Shown: positions 30,449 to 37,909 of the stretch, piece by piece
Numbering within the stretch: position 1 is the first letter of the stretch
Layout of the letters: every line of letters starts with the position of its first letter
Source: Streptomyces sp. NBC_01016
GTDB lineage: Bacteria > Actinomycetota > Actinomycetes > Streptomycetales > Streptomycetaceae
DNA length: 64,000 nucleotides
Assembly: GCF_026341035.1 (NCBI RefSeq)
Contig: NZ_JAPEOQ010000001.1
Span: forward strand, 1-64,000
Direction: 5' to 3'
The notes under the pieces: generated by a model
The model's input: only the letters and a program-made list of their open reading frames with translations
Databases searched by the model: none
Told to the model about the DNA's origin: nothing
Program-made: the position numbers and the translations under genes

Positions 30449-32674
30449 ATGCCGGTGTCCCCGTGGATGGCCGAAGACCTGTCCGCGGGGGTACGGGACC
30501 TGTACGCGGCCGCCGAGGAGCGGCTCCTCGCCATGGTGGCCCGACGGCTCGCCGACGGCATCGACGCACCGCACTGGATGGAGGCCAAGCTCGCCGACAT
30601 CCAAGCCCTGCGCCGCGGCGCTCAGGCGGTCGTCGACGAGCTCGGCAAGGCGACCTCGCTGGAGATCCATGACGCAGTCGCCGAGGCGTACAACGTGGGC
30701 GCCCGCGCGGGCATCCTCGAACTCGGCGCGCTCCACGACGACGATGCGCGCCGGATCGCCGAGGAGACGCCGGGCACCCGCCGCGTGGACCGCCTCGCCA
30801 TCGAGGCCAACGAACTTGTCACCGCCTCGCACCGGGGGATCCTCCGCGGCGTCGAGGACGTCTACCGGCAGGTGATCGCGCAGTCAGCGGCGACCCCGCT
30901 CATGGGCGTCGACACGCGCAGGCAGGCCACCCAGCAGGCCGTGCAGCGGTTCACCGACCGGGGCATCGCCTCGTTCATGGACCGGGCCGGGCGCTCGTGG
31001 TCGATGCCTACCTATGCGGAGATGGCGACGCGTACGGCCGTGGGCCGGGCCGCTGTCGAGGCGCACGCCGACCAGCTCACCGCGGCCGGCGTCGACCTGG
31101 TCATCGTCTCGAACTCGCCGCACGAGTGCCCGCTGTGTCGCCCGTGGGAGGGCAAGATCCTCGCCCTGTCCGGCCCGTCGGGGCGGCGCACGGTCGAGGT
31201 CGAGCACGCCACCGAGGACGGCCGCATGGTTCGCGTCGACGTGGCTGGCACCGTCGACGAGGCGCGTATGGCGGGGCTGCAACACCCGAACTGCAGGCAC
31301 ACCGTGGGCGCCTACCTGCCGGGCCTCACGGTGCCGCCGAAGGATGCGGCCACGGATCCGGACGGGTACGAGGCGACGCAGCGGCAGCGCGAGATCGAGC
31401 GGCACATCCGCAAGTACAAGCTGCGCGCCGCATCCGCCGTCGACCCGGCAGCGAAGCGGGCCGCACAGGCGCGCGTGCGCGGCTGGCAGAAGTCCATGCG
31501 CGAGCACCTGGACAACCACCCGGAGCTGATGCGCAAGCGCTACCGCGAGCAGCCCGGCGCCTCCAACCTGTCGACCGGCACGCGGCCGCCGCAGGACGCC
31601 ATCGAGGCCGCACGCCTCCGCGCGGGCGACACCCGGACTCCGGCCGAGATGAGCGACACGCAGCTCGGCCAGGCGATGCGCTCCGGCGCCCTCGACGACC
31701 GCGCGTTCGCCCGCGTCCGTGACGAGGCTGATCGCCGCGACCATGCGGCGCTCCTCGCGCGGATCCGGCCGCTCGGCCGGCTCGTCGACGACCTCACCGG
31801 CTTTGCCGATGACGAACTCGGGCGCGCACTGCGCGACATGGGGCCCGACGAGGCGCTCCGGATCGCTGCGGAACTCGACCGGCGCGACCTCGACACCGGC
31901 ATGCCCGGCATCGACACCACGCTGGTCGGCATGTCCGATGAGGCCCTCGGCCTGCGCGCGGCCACCGCCAGCGGCGACCAGCTCTCCGCGATCGCCGCGG
32001 AGGCCGACCGCCGGCAGATGCTCGCCGCGATGTTCCCTGCCGGGCAACTCGCCGCGGATCTGGCGCCGTTCGGCGACGACATGCTCGGCTGGGCAATGCG
32101 GTACGCGGACGAACGGGCCGCAGCGAGGATCGCCGCCGAGCTCGACCGCCGTTACCCGCCCGAGCCCGCGCCCGCGGCAGCCGGCGCGCACACGGTCGAG
32201 GGCCAGCTCGCCGACCGGGCCGCCCTCGACGAGGCCCTCGGCCCGCTCGGCGACGTCGACGACTGGTCGCATCTGGTCGACGATCTCCCGGACCCGTATG
32301 CGGGCATGACGGCGACGGAGCGGTGGATCGCCGAGCGGGAGGCGGAGCAGCAGACGGCGCGCGGCGCGTACACCCGGAAGCAGATACGGGAGATGTACGA
32401 CGAGCACGTGTGGGCGCAGTACATGGCCGCCGAGGACGCCACGAACGGCTACCTGTTGAGCCGGGAGGCCAAGGCCGCAGGCATCGACCCGGGCAGCCTC
32501 TTCACGGGCCCGTCACACGTCGCCTACGCGCGCGCCTCAGAAGACCTGAAACGGTGGTGGGCGGACAACCCGCGCACTACTCTGGCCGAGTACACCGAGA
32601 TGGTCACCGGACAGGCCAGCGACGCCGCGAGTACCGCCCGCAAGGCCCGGAGTGACCAGCAGAACCGACTCTGA
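30449..32674 (+). CDS. Minor head protein with four C-terminal repeats
   Basis: 741 residues. The first 330 residues are a phage minor capsid protein 2/MuF-like domain, with NSPHECPLCRPWEGK and HPNCRHTVGAYLPG forming the Cys/His core. After a basic helical linker, about residues 395-580 hold four imperfect repeats of about 50 residues with the pattern D..LG.A.R....D.A...IAAELDRRD. A C-terminal helical domain follows from about 625 (TRKQIREMYDEHVWAQYM). Such proteins enter the capsid and may be ejected. The repeat-bearing extension is unusual for the family. Confidence 0.8.
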   Translation: MPVSPWMAEDLSAGVRDLYAAAEERLLAMVARRLADGIDAPHWMEAKLADIQALRRGAQAVVDELGKATSLEIHDAVAEAYNVGARAGILELGALHDDDARRIAEETPGTRRVDRLAIEANELVTASHRGILRGVEDVYRQVIAQSAATPLMGVDTRRQATQQAVQRFTDRGIASFMDRAGRSWSMPTYAEMATRTAVGRAAVEAHADQLTAAGVDLVIVSNSPHECPLCRPWEGKILALSGPSGRRTVEVEHATEDGRMVRVDVAGTVDEARMAGLQHPNCRHTVGAYLPGLTVPPKDAATDPDGYEATQRQREIERHIRKYKLRAASAVDPAAKRAAQARVRGWQKSMREHLDNHPELMRKRYREQPGASNLSTGTRPPQDAIEAARLRAGDTRTPAEMSDTQLGQAMRSGALDDRAFARVRDEADRRDHAALLARIRPLGRLVDDLTGFADDELGRALRDMGPDEALRIAAELDRRDLDTGMPGIDTTLVGMSDEALGLRAATASGDQLSAIAAEADRRQMLAAMFPAGQLAADLAPFGDDMLGWAMRYADERAAARIAAELDRRYPPEPAPAAAGAHTVEGQLADRAALDEALGPLGDVDDWSHLVDDLPDPYAGMTATERWIAEREAEQQTARGAYTRKQIREMYDEHVWAQYMAAEDATNGYLLSREAKAAGIDPGSLFTGPSHVAYARASEDLKRWWADNPRTTLAEYTEMVTGQASDAASTARKARSDQQNRL

Positions 32675-32687
32675 CCCGGAGGCCGCT

Positions 32688-32843
32688 ATGCCCCGCGAGC
32701 AGCTCGTACGCGCGCTCGGCGAAGGGCTGGCCGCTGGCCGCGAGAAGGCTCCGCCGTCCACGTGCCCGTACCCCGCTGGTGACCTGCGCCGTACGGCGTG
32801 GGTGCGCGGCTACGCGAAGGCCCGCCCGGTCAACCTCGGCTGA
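32688..32843 (+). CDS. RMF/CrpP-like microprotein
   Basis: 51 residues: GEGLAAGREKAPPSTCPYPAG then RRTAWVRGYAKARP. The G..AG....CPY....R..AW..GY..A pattern is that of ribosome modulation factor (PF04957), which dimerises ribosomes in Gammaproteobacteria, and of the related plasmid protein CrpP. ATG preceded by GGAGG, unlike the longer GTG reading from 32652. Last gene of the first packaging/head operon, right before a terminator. Confidence 0.65.
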   Translation: MPREQLVRALGEGLAAGREKAPPSTCPYPAGDLRRTAWVRGYAKARPVNLG

Positions 32844-32859
32844 GATCAGCCCACTTCAC

Positions 32860-32884
32860 GGCCCGCCTGGTGCGGGCCTTTTTT
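32860..32884 (+). terminator. Rho-independent terminator after the RMF-like gene
   Basis: GGCCCGC, five-base loop, GCGGGCC, then six T: a textbook intrinsic terminator, rare in this GC-rich DNA. Confidence 0.85.
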
Positions 32885-32993
32885 CATGCCCGGATCCGGG
32901 CCCACACACGTCCGGTGCGCCTGGCGCGCTCCGGCATGCAGACAGGTCCCGCCGGGTGCGGGGCCCACCTCTACGCGCACCAGGAGTGCACGC

Positions 32994-33800
32994 ATGAACA
33001 AGCGAACTCTCGCCCGCCACCGCGCCCTCGACGGCGAAGGGTGGGCACACCCCTACGGGCACGCCCCTTTCGCCCCCTACCTGTACGCCGACGGCGGGGA
33101 CGGAGACGACTCCGGATCCGACAGCGACGACAGCGGTAGCGACGAGGGCACGGACGTTTCCGGAGACGACGACGCCGGCGGGACCGGCGACGACGACGCT
33201 GGAGATTCCGACGCCAAGGGGAAGGACGACAAGCCGAAGCCGAAGCCGCCCGCGAAGAAGGACGGCGACGACGATCCGGCAGCCACGATCGCCCGGCTCC
33301 AGAAGGAGCTGAAGACGGCGAACGGTGAAGCCGCGAAGGCCCGCACCACGGCGAAGAAGTCCGCGGCGGACGAGGCACGTACGGAGATCGTGCAGGAGCT
33401 CGGCAAGGCGCTCGGCCTGATCAAGGACGACGACAAGACGCCTCCGGATCCGGCGGTGCTGAAGCAGCAGATCGAGCAGGCGACCGCTGCTCACCGCGAG
33501 ACCGCGGTCGAGCTGGCCGTCTATCGGGGTGCGGCCAAGCACGGGGCCGACCCGGACGCGCTCACCGACTCCCGCACGTTCCTGAAGTCGATCGGGGATC
33601 TCGACCCGGGCGACGAGGAGTTCGCGAAGAAGGTCAACGCCGCGATCAAGCAGGCCGTGACCGACAACCCCAAGCTCAAGGCCGCGAGCCAGGCGCCCGC
33701 GCGCACATCGAGCGACTTCTCCGGCAGCACCGAGAAGCGCACGCCCACGAACAGCATCGATGCCCAGCGGGAAGCGCGACGGAAGTCGCGCGCTGGCTGA
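32994..33800 (+). CDS. Capsid scaffolding protein
   Basis: 268 residues. After a short basic start comes a long Asp/Gly/Ser-rich acidic region (about 33-90), a Lys/Pro stretch, a coiled coil (IARLQKELKTANGEAAKARTTAKK) and a helical C-terminus ending in basic residues that usually contact coat protein. Its position directly before the coat gene fits the scaffold role: it directs procapsid assembly and leaves before packaging. Confidence 0.8.
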   Translation: MNKRTLARHRALDGEGWAHPYGHAPFAPYLYADGGDGDDSGSDSDDSGSDEGTDVSGDDDAGGTGDDDAGDSDAKGKDDKPKPKPPAKKDGDDDPAATIARLQKELKTANGEAAKARTTAKKSAADEARTEIVQELGKALGLIKDDDKTPPDPAVLKQQIEQATAAHRETAVELAVYRGAAKHGADPDALTDSRTFLKSIGDLDPGDEEFAKKVNAAIKQAVTDNPKLKAASQAPARTSSDFSGSTEKRTPTNSIDAQREARRKSRAG

Positions 33801-33818
33801 CCGTAGAGAGGGCCCCTC

Positions 33819-34769
33819 ATGGCCAACACGTTCCTCACCCCCGACCTGATCGCGACGCGCGCGCTCGCGACCCTGTACGAGACCACGCACATGGCGCAGC
33901 TCGTACACCGCGACTACGAGTCCGACTTCGCAGGAAGCCAGGGCGACACGATCACCGTCCGCAAGCCCGCGACGTTCACGGCGAACGAGTTCAACCGGGC
34001 CACGGGCATCGTGCCCCAGAACGCGACGGAGTCCGGGTTCCCGGTGGTTCTCAACCACCTGCCCGACGTGTCATTCGCGGTCACGACCGAGCAGCTCACG
34101 CTTGAGATCAACGACTTCGCCACGCAGCTCCTCGACCCCGCCATGGAGGCCATGGCGCAGAAGATCGACCGCGACCTCCTCGCACTGCGCGACGACATCT
34201 CTCAGACGGTCGGCCCCGTCTCCGAGAACACGGACGGGGAAAACTACAACTACCCGGCCGGGAAGTACCCGTGGTCCGACTCCCGGGTTCTCATCGAGGC
34301 CGGGGCACTCCTGGACACAAAGAGCGTTCCGGCGGCGGAGCGCCGCGTCGTGGTCGGGCCTCGCACCAAGGCACGTTGGACGGCCGAGAAGATCTGGCGT
34401 GCGGCCGACCAGCGGGGCGACACCGTGGGCCTGACCGAGGCCCAGTTCGGCGCCAACGCTTCCGGGTTCGCGCCGTACATGACGCAGAACATCCCGGGCC
34501 CGGCGGGCACTCCGGCGGCTGGTCAGCCGACGACCGAGGAAAACGTCGCGTTCCACAAGACGGCGTTCGCGCTCGTCACGCGGACGCTGGAGGTCCCCCC
34601 GGGCGCGCAGGACGCCACGATCATGAACTACAAGGGGTTCGCCCTCCGCGTGGTCTACGACTACGACATCAAGTACAAGCAGACCGTCGTGTCGGTCGAC
34701 TGCCTGTACGGCACGAAGACCCTCGACGCGAACCGCGCGGTCCTCATCAAGGGCGCCGACGCGGCCTGA
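33819..34769 (+). CDS. Major capsid protein (P22 coat-like)
   Basis: 316 residues. Resembles the P22 gp5 coat family of actinophages: MANTFLTPDLIATRALATLYE, YESDF.GSQGDTITVRKP, then LPDVSFAVTTEQLTLEI and a C-terminal beta-rich part with DYDIKYKQTVVSVDCLYG. It forms the HK97-fold shell. Follows the scaffold gene by 18 bases, with gagag as ribosome binding site. Confidence 0.85.
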   Translation: MANTFLTPDLIATRALATLYETTHMAQLVHRDYESDFAGSQGDTITVRKPATFTANEFNRATGIVPQNATESGFPVVLNHLPDVSFAVTTEQLTLEINDFATQLLDPAMEAMAQKIDRDLLALRDDISQTVGPVSENTDGENYNYPAGKYPWSDSRVLIEAGALLDTKSVPAAERRVVVGPRTKARWTAEKIWRAADQRGDTVGLTEAQFGANASGFAPYMTQNIPGPAGTPAAGQPTTEENVAFHKTAFALVTRTLEVPPGAQDATIMNYKGFALRVVYDYDIKYKQTVVSVDCLYGTKTLDANRAVLIKGADAA

Positions 34770-34793
34770 TCCTCACTGGGGTGGTGGGTGGCT

Positions 34794-34829
34794 GGAGGGG
34801 CGCCGGGCGTGACGGCCTGGCGCCCCTCC
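34794..34829 (+). terminator. Hairpin after the coat gene
   Basis: GGAGGGGCGCC / GGCGCCCCTCC, perfect 11-bp stem with 14-base loop, 24 bases after the coat stop. Likely lets coat mRNA accumulate over connector mRNA. Confidence 0.7.
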
Positions 34830-34862
34830 GCATGCCTGCCCTGATCTGGCCCGGGAGGGCTC

Positions 34863-35138
34863 ATGCCGAAGTACCGCAACAACAACACCGGCGATGTCGT
34901 CGAGTACGAGCACCCGGACGCGCGCCTGGAGATGCTCCCGAACTGGGAACGCCTCGACACCGAGGCCGCACCGGAAGACAAGGGCCCGGCCGACGAGCAG
35001 GACGGCCGGCCGTCCAAGAGCGCGAACAAATCCGAGTGGCTGGCGTACGCGCGCGCACAGGTGCAGGACGCCGACGAGAACGACGAGCTGGACACGCTCA
35101 CCAAGGACCAGCTCGTCGAGCGCTACGGCGACGCGTAA
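34863..35138 (+). CDS. Small head protein with SAP/HeH-like C-terminus
   Basis: 91 residues. KYRNNNTGDVVEYEHPD is a beta-start seen in small head or decoration proteins. The C-terminal SEWLAYARAQ...DTLTKDQLVERYG resembles a short helix-extension-helix motif. Between coat and connector genes, so a head completion or decoration role is likely. Confidence 0.6.
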   Translation: MPKYRNNNTGDVVEYEHPDARLEMLPNWERLDTEAAPEDKGPADEQDGRPSKSANKSEWLAYARAQVQDADENDELDTLTKDQLVERYGDA

Positions 35139-35172
35139 GCCGCCCTATCTGCACGCCATTTGGGGGTGACGC

Positions 35173-35580
35173 ATGCCCGGCCGCGTGTACGCGACGACAG
35201 CACAGCTCGCCGAGTATCTCGGCACTGATCCGCCCGCCGGCGCGGAACGCCTCCTCGCGCAGGCGTCACAGCTCCTCGACGCCGACTTCCTGCTCGCGGC
35301 GTTCTACGACACGGACGCCGAGGGCATGCCCGCCGACCCGGTGGTCAGCGAGGCATTCGCCACCGCCGTCTGCGCGCAGGTCGAGTTCTGGGGCGAGGTC
35401 GGCGAGGAGACCGACGTGTCGGGCCCGCTCCAGGGCGTCACCCTCGGCTCGCTCAGCCTTCAGTTCGGCGCAGGCGACAACAGGAGCAGCCCGTCGTACT
35501 ACGCGCCCCGCCTGGTGCGCGCGCTCGCCGTGCTGCCCGCGGACAAGTTCCGCATCGGCGTCGTCACCGGGGGTTGGTGA
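35173..35580 (+). CDS. Head-tail connector (adaptor) protein
   Basis: 135 residues, helical first half (TTAQLAEYLGTDPPAGAERLLAQASQLLD) with the shape of gp6/gp15-type adaptors, which dock under the portal. ggggtga precedes the ATG. Order after coat and before the stopper supports this role. Confidence 0.7.
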   Translation: MPGRVYATTAQLAEYLGTDPPAGAERLLAQASQLLDADFLLAAFYDTDAEGMPADPVVSEAFATAVCAQVEFWGEVGEETDVSGPLQGVTLGSLSLQFGAGDNRSSPSYYAPRLVRALAVLPADKFRIGVVTGGW

Positions 35581-35897
35581 TGGGGCGGATCCCTGGCTGG
35601 CTCCTCGTCCACACGATCACCTTGGAGCCGTACGAGGGCGACGGCTCCAAGGGCCCCATCTACGGGCCGCCCGTGAGCGTGCGGTGCTTCCTCGACGAGC
35701 AGACCCGCGCCGTCCGCTCACCCGGCGGCGACACCGTCACCTCCTCCTCGACCGCCTACGCGCGGCGGGGCGTGGACGCGCCACCGCTGTCCCGCGTCAC
35801 CACGGCGGGCGGCCGCATCACGAAGGTCATCCAGCTCAAGGACCGCGCGGGCGGGCGCCTGCGCACCCCCGACCACGTGGAAATCCAGCTCGAATAG
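35580..35897 (+). CDS. Head-tail stopper (head closure) protein
   Basis: 105 residues, beta-rich: TITLEPYEGDGSKGP, VRCFLDEQTRAVRS and HVEIQLE fit the small beta-barrel of stopper proteins that seal the portal after packaging. Start shares a base with the adaptor stop. Confidence 0.65.
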   Translation: MGRIPGWLLVHTITLEPYEGDGSKGPIYGPPVSVRCFLDEQTRAVRSPGGDTVTSSSTAYARRGVDAPPLSRVTTAGGRITKVIQLKDRAGGRLRTPDHVEIQLE

Positions 35898-35909
35898 GGA
35901 GGCCCTGCC

Positions 35910-36260
35910 GTGGCCCAACGCTTCCGACTGAACTTCAACGGTGCCCCGGCAGAGCACGCCATCCGCGCGGCCTCCGCCCGCGGCCTCCACCTCGCGGCCG
36001 AGCATGTCCTCACCGAGTCACAGGCCGTCGTCCCCCTCGACGAGGGACCGCTCCAGCACTCCGGCACCGCCTCCGTCGACGAGGGGACGCTGACAGCCGC
36101 CGTCTCCTACGACACCCCGTACGCCGTCCGCCAGCACGAGGAAATGGACTACCGGCACGCACCCGGGCGACAGGCCAAGTACTTGGAGCAGCCGCTCAAC
36201 GAGAACCGCGGGCAGGTCGCCGCGCTCATCGCCGCGCAGGTCAGGCGGGCCCTGCGGTGA
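35910..36260 (+). CDS. Minor capsid/HK97 gp10-like tail-joining protein
   Basis: 116 residues. AEHVLTESQAVVPLDEGPLQHSG followed by VSYDTPYAVRQHEEMDYRH and GRQAKYLEQPL is the signature of gp10-like minor capsid or neck proteins. GTG start behind ggagg; stop overlaps the next GTG. Confidence 0.72.
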   Translation: MAQRFRLNFNGAPAEHAIRAASARGLHLAAEHVLTESQAVVPLDEGPLQHSGTASVDEGTLTAAVSYDTPYAVRQHEEMDYRHAPGRQAKYLEQPLNENRGQVAALIAAQVRRALR

Positions 36261-36688
36261 GCTACACGAGCAGCCTCCTCGGCGGCATCGCCGGCCTCCT
36301 CATCGAGGCCGGCGTCGGCGTCTACCGGCCCGACGCAGTGATCTCCGACCCGGACACCGGAATCTTCCGCGGCGTCATGCCGGCCACACCGGAGCGGGCG
36401 CTCGGGATCACCGACTACCCGGTCGAGGACGGCGGCGGCACGGACGTGATCACGGGCGTGCAGATCCGCATGCGTGCCGGCCGGGACCCGGACGCGATCG
36501 CCGACCTCGCCGACGCGGTCTTCGGCGTGCTGCACATGCGCGAGCACTACAGCGCGGGCGGCGTGGACGTGGCGCTGTCGTGGCGCCAGTCGCAGGCGTG
36601 GATCGGGCAGGACGCGCACGGCCGCATGGAACTGACCTCGAACTACTACTTCCGGACCTCTCGGCCGGGCCCCCACCAGCACGAATAG
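36257..36688 (+). CDS. Tail terminator/minor capsid protein
   Basis: 143 residues. A helix (SYTSSLLGGIAGLLIEAGVG), strands around GIFRGVMPATPERALGITDYP, then VQIRMRAGRDPDAIADLADAVF fit the tail-terminator fold that caps the tail tube. Placed just before the tail tube gene as expected. Confidence 0.68.
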   Translation: MSYTSSLLGGIAGLLIEAGVGVYRPDAVISDPDTGIFRGVMPATPERALGITDYPVEDGGGTDVITGVQIRMRAGRDPDAIADLADAVFGVLHMREHYSAGGVDVALSWRQSQAWIGQDAHGRMELTSNYYFRTSRPGPHQHE

Positions 36689-36698
36689 GAGCACCCCT

Positions 36699-37184
36699 AT
36701 GTCCACACCTGTGGAAACGAACGTCACTGCGCTCGCCCGGCGTTGGCGCCTGGAGGTCAACGTCGGGACGGAAGCGACACCGGACTGGAAGCTGTGCCCG
36801 GGCGTCGTGGAGTTCCAGCCCTCCTCGGAGCCGAACATCGAGGACAGCTCGGACTACGACTCCGACGGTTGGGCGGGGAACACGAAGACCGGTCAGGCGT
36901 GGGAGGTGTCCGTCACGATCAACCGGAAGATCAACGACCAGACGAAGGTGTACCACCCCGTCCACGAGGCGATCCGGCTCGCGCACTACGCCTACGGCTC
37001 CGCCAACCTGATCCACCTGCGGTACATGGACCGCAACGGCCTGCCGGAGGCGTACGAGGGCAAGGCCATCCCCGAGTGGGCGGAGTCCGGCGGCGAAACC
37101 ACCGACCTCGGACAGGTGGAGATCACGTTCACCGGCGACGGCCCGCTGGAGACCATCGCCAACCCGCTCGTGGTCACGCCCTGA
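36699..37184 (+). CDS. Major tail (tube) protein
   Basis: 161 residues, beta-rich. RWRLEVNVGT, CPGVVEFQPSSEPNIEDSSDYDSDG and AWEVSVTINRK fit siphovirus tube proteins, whose hexameric rings stack into the tail. Followed by the chaperone and tape measure genes, the invariant order in siphoviruses. Confidence 0.8.
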   Translation: MSTPVETNVTALARRWRLEVNVGTEATPDWKLCPGVVEFQPSSEPNIEDSSDYDSDGWAGNTKTGQAWEVSVTINRKINDQTKVYHPVHEAIRLAHYAYGSANLIHLRYMDRNGLPEAYEGKAIPEWAESGGETTDLGQVEITFTGDGPLETIANPLVVTP

Positions 37185-37705
37185 TGGCCGCACAGTTCGA
37201 GGCGCTCGGCGACTTCCTCGATGACTGGCTGGAGCTGCCGGTGCGCTGCAAGGACGGGCAGACCCGCATCTTCAAGGTTCCGTCGCCGCCCGCCGAGGAC
37301 GGCCTGCGGATCGACCAGGTCACCACCATGGCCGCCCGCCTCGCTCTGGGAGGTGCGCCCGCCGACGAGGAGATCCTCAACGACGACGAGGAGAAGGACC
37401 TGTTCCGGCTCGCCCTCGGCGACGCCTACGACGAGATCATTTCCCACGTCGCCTGGACCCGCTTCCGGCACATCGCGATGACCGCTGTCGTGTGGATCAC
37501 CTCTAGCCGTGAGAACGCGGCCGCCTACTGGGCTGCGGGTGGCGACCCTTCTCTCCTGGCCCCGAACCGGCAGGTCCGTCGATCGCAGACCAACGGCGCC
37601 TCGGCGTCGGCTGCGGCGAATACGACCCGGTCACGGGGCTCTACGAGTGGTACGAAGGCGGGCTCACGCCGCAACGGTCGGAGCGGAAAGGCGCACCGCA
37701 GATAA
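37184..37705 (+). CDS. Tail assembly chaperone, upstream (G-like) product
   Basis: 173 residues. Helical, with MAAQFEALGDFLDDWLELP, LFRLALGDAYDEIISHVAW and a C-terminus rich in Ser/Ala/Arg that looks out of frame after about residue 125. The first 125 residues fit the gpG/Gp14-like part of siphovirus tail chaperones, which bind the tape measure. A -1 frameshift near 37558-37566 would join it to the conserved sequence at 37513-37905. Confidence 0.78.
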   Translation: MAAQFEALGDFLDDWLELPVRCKDGQTRIFKVPSPPAEDGLRIDQVTTMAARLALGGAPADEEILNDDEEKDLFRLALGDAYDEIISHVAWTRFRHIAMTAVVWITSSRENAAAYWAAGGDPSLLAPNRQVRRSQTNGASASAAANTTRSRGSTSGTKAGSRRNGRSGKAHRR

Positions 37706-37905
37706 CCCGCGAGGCCCTGCTCGAACAGTGGCCGCTCGTCGAGGCCGACATGCACGACGTGTACGGCCTCGACCTCTCCTGCGGCGTCATGCGCGATCGG
37801 TCGTGGCGCTGGTTCCTGATCCGCCTGTACGGCCTCCTGTCCGCAGATTCACGCGTCGCACGGCACTTCGCACCTCCCGAACCCAAGCACTCTCGAAGGA
37901 GGTAG
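37513..37905 (+). CDS. Tail assembly chaperone, frameshifted (T-like) part
   Basis: Open frame in the -1 register relative to the 37184 gene, with stops at 37504 and 37510 and then open to the TAG at 37903. It encodes TREALLEQWPLVEADMHDVYG and RDRSWRWFLIRLYGLLSADSR, typical of the second half of these chaperones. There is no ATG, GTG or TTG before 37750, which lies inside the conserved part, so it must be reached by frameshifting. ggccccgaa at 37558-37566 (CCG to CCC slip) is a candidate site. It fills an otherwise empty 200-bp gap before the tape measure. Confidence 0.72.
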   Translation, partial: ERGRLLGCGWRPFSPGPEPAGPSIADQRRLGVGCGEYDPVTGLYEWYEGGLTPQRSERKGAPQITREALLEQWPLVEADMHDVYGLDLSCGVMRDRSWRWFLIRLYGLLSADSRVARHFAPPEPKHSRRR

Positions 37906-37909
37906 CGCC

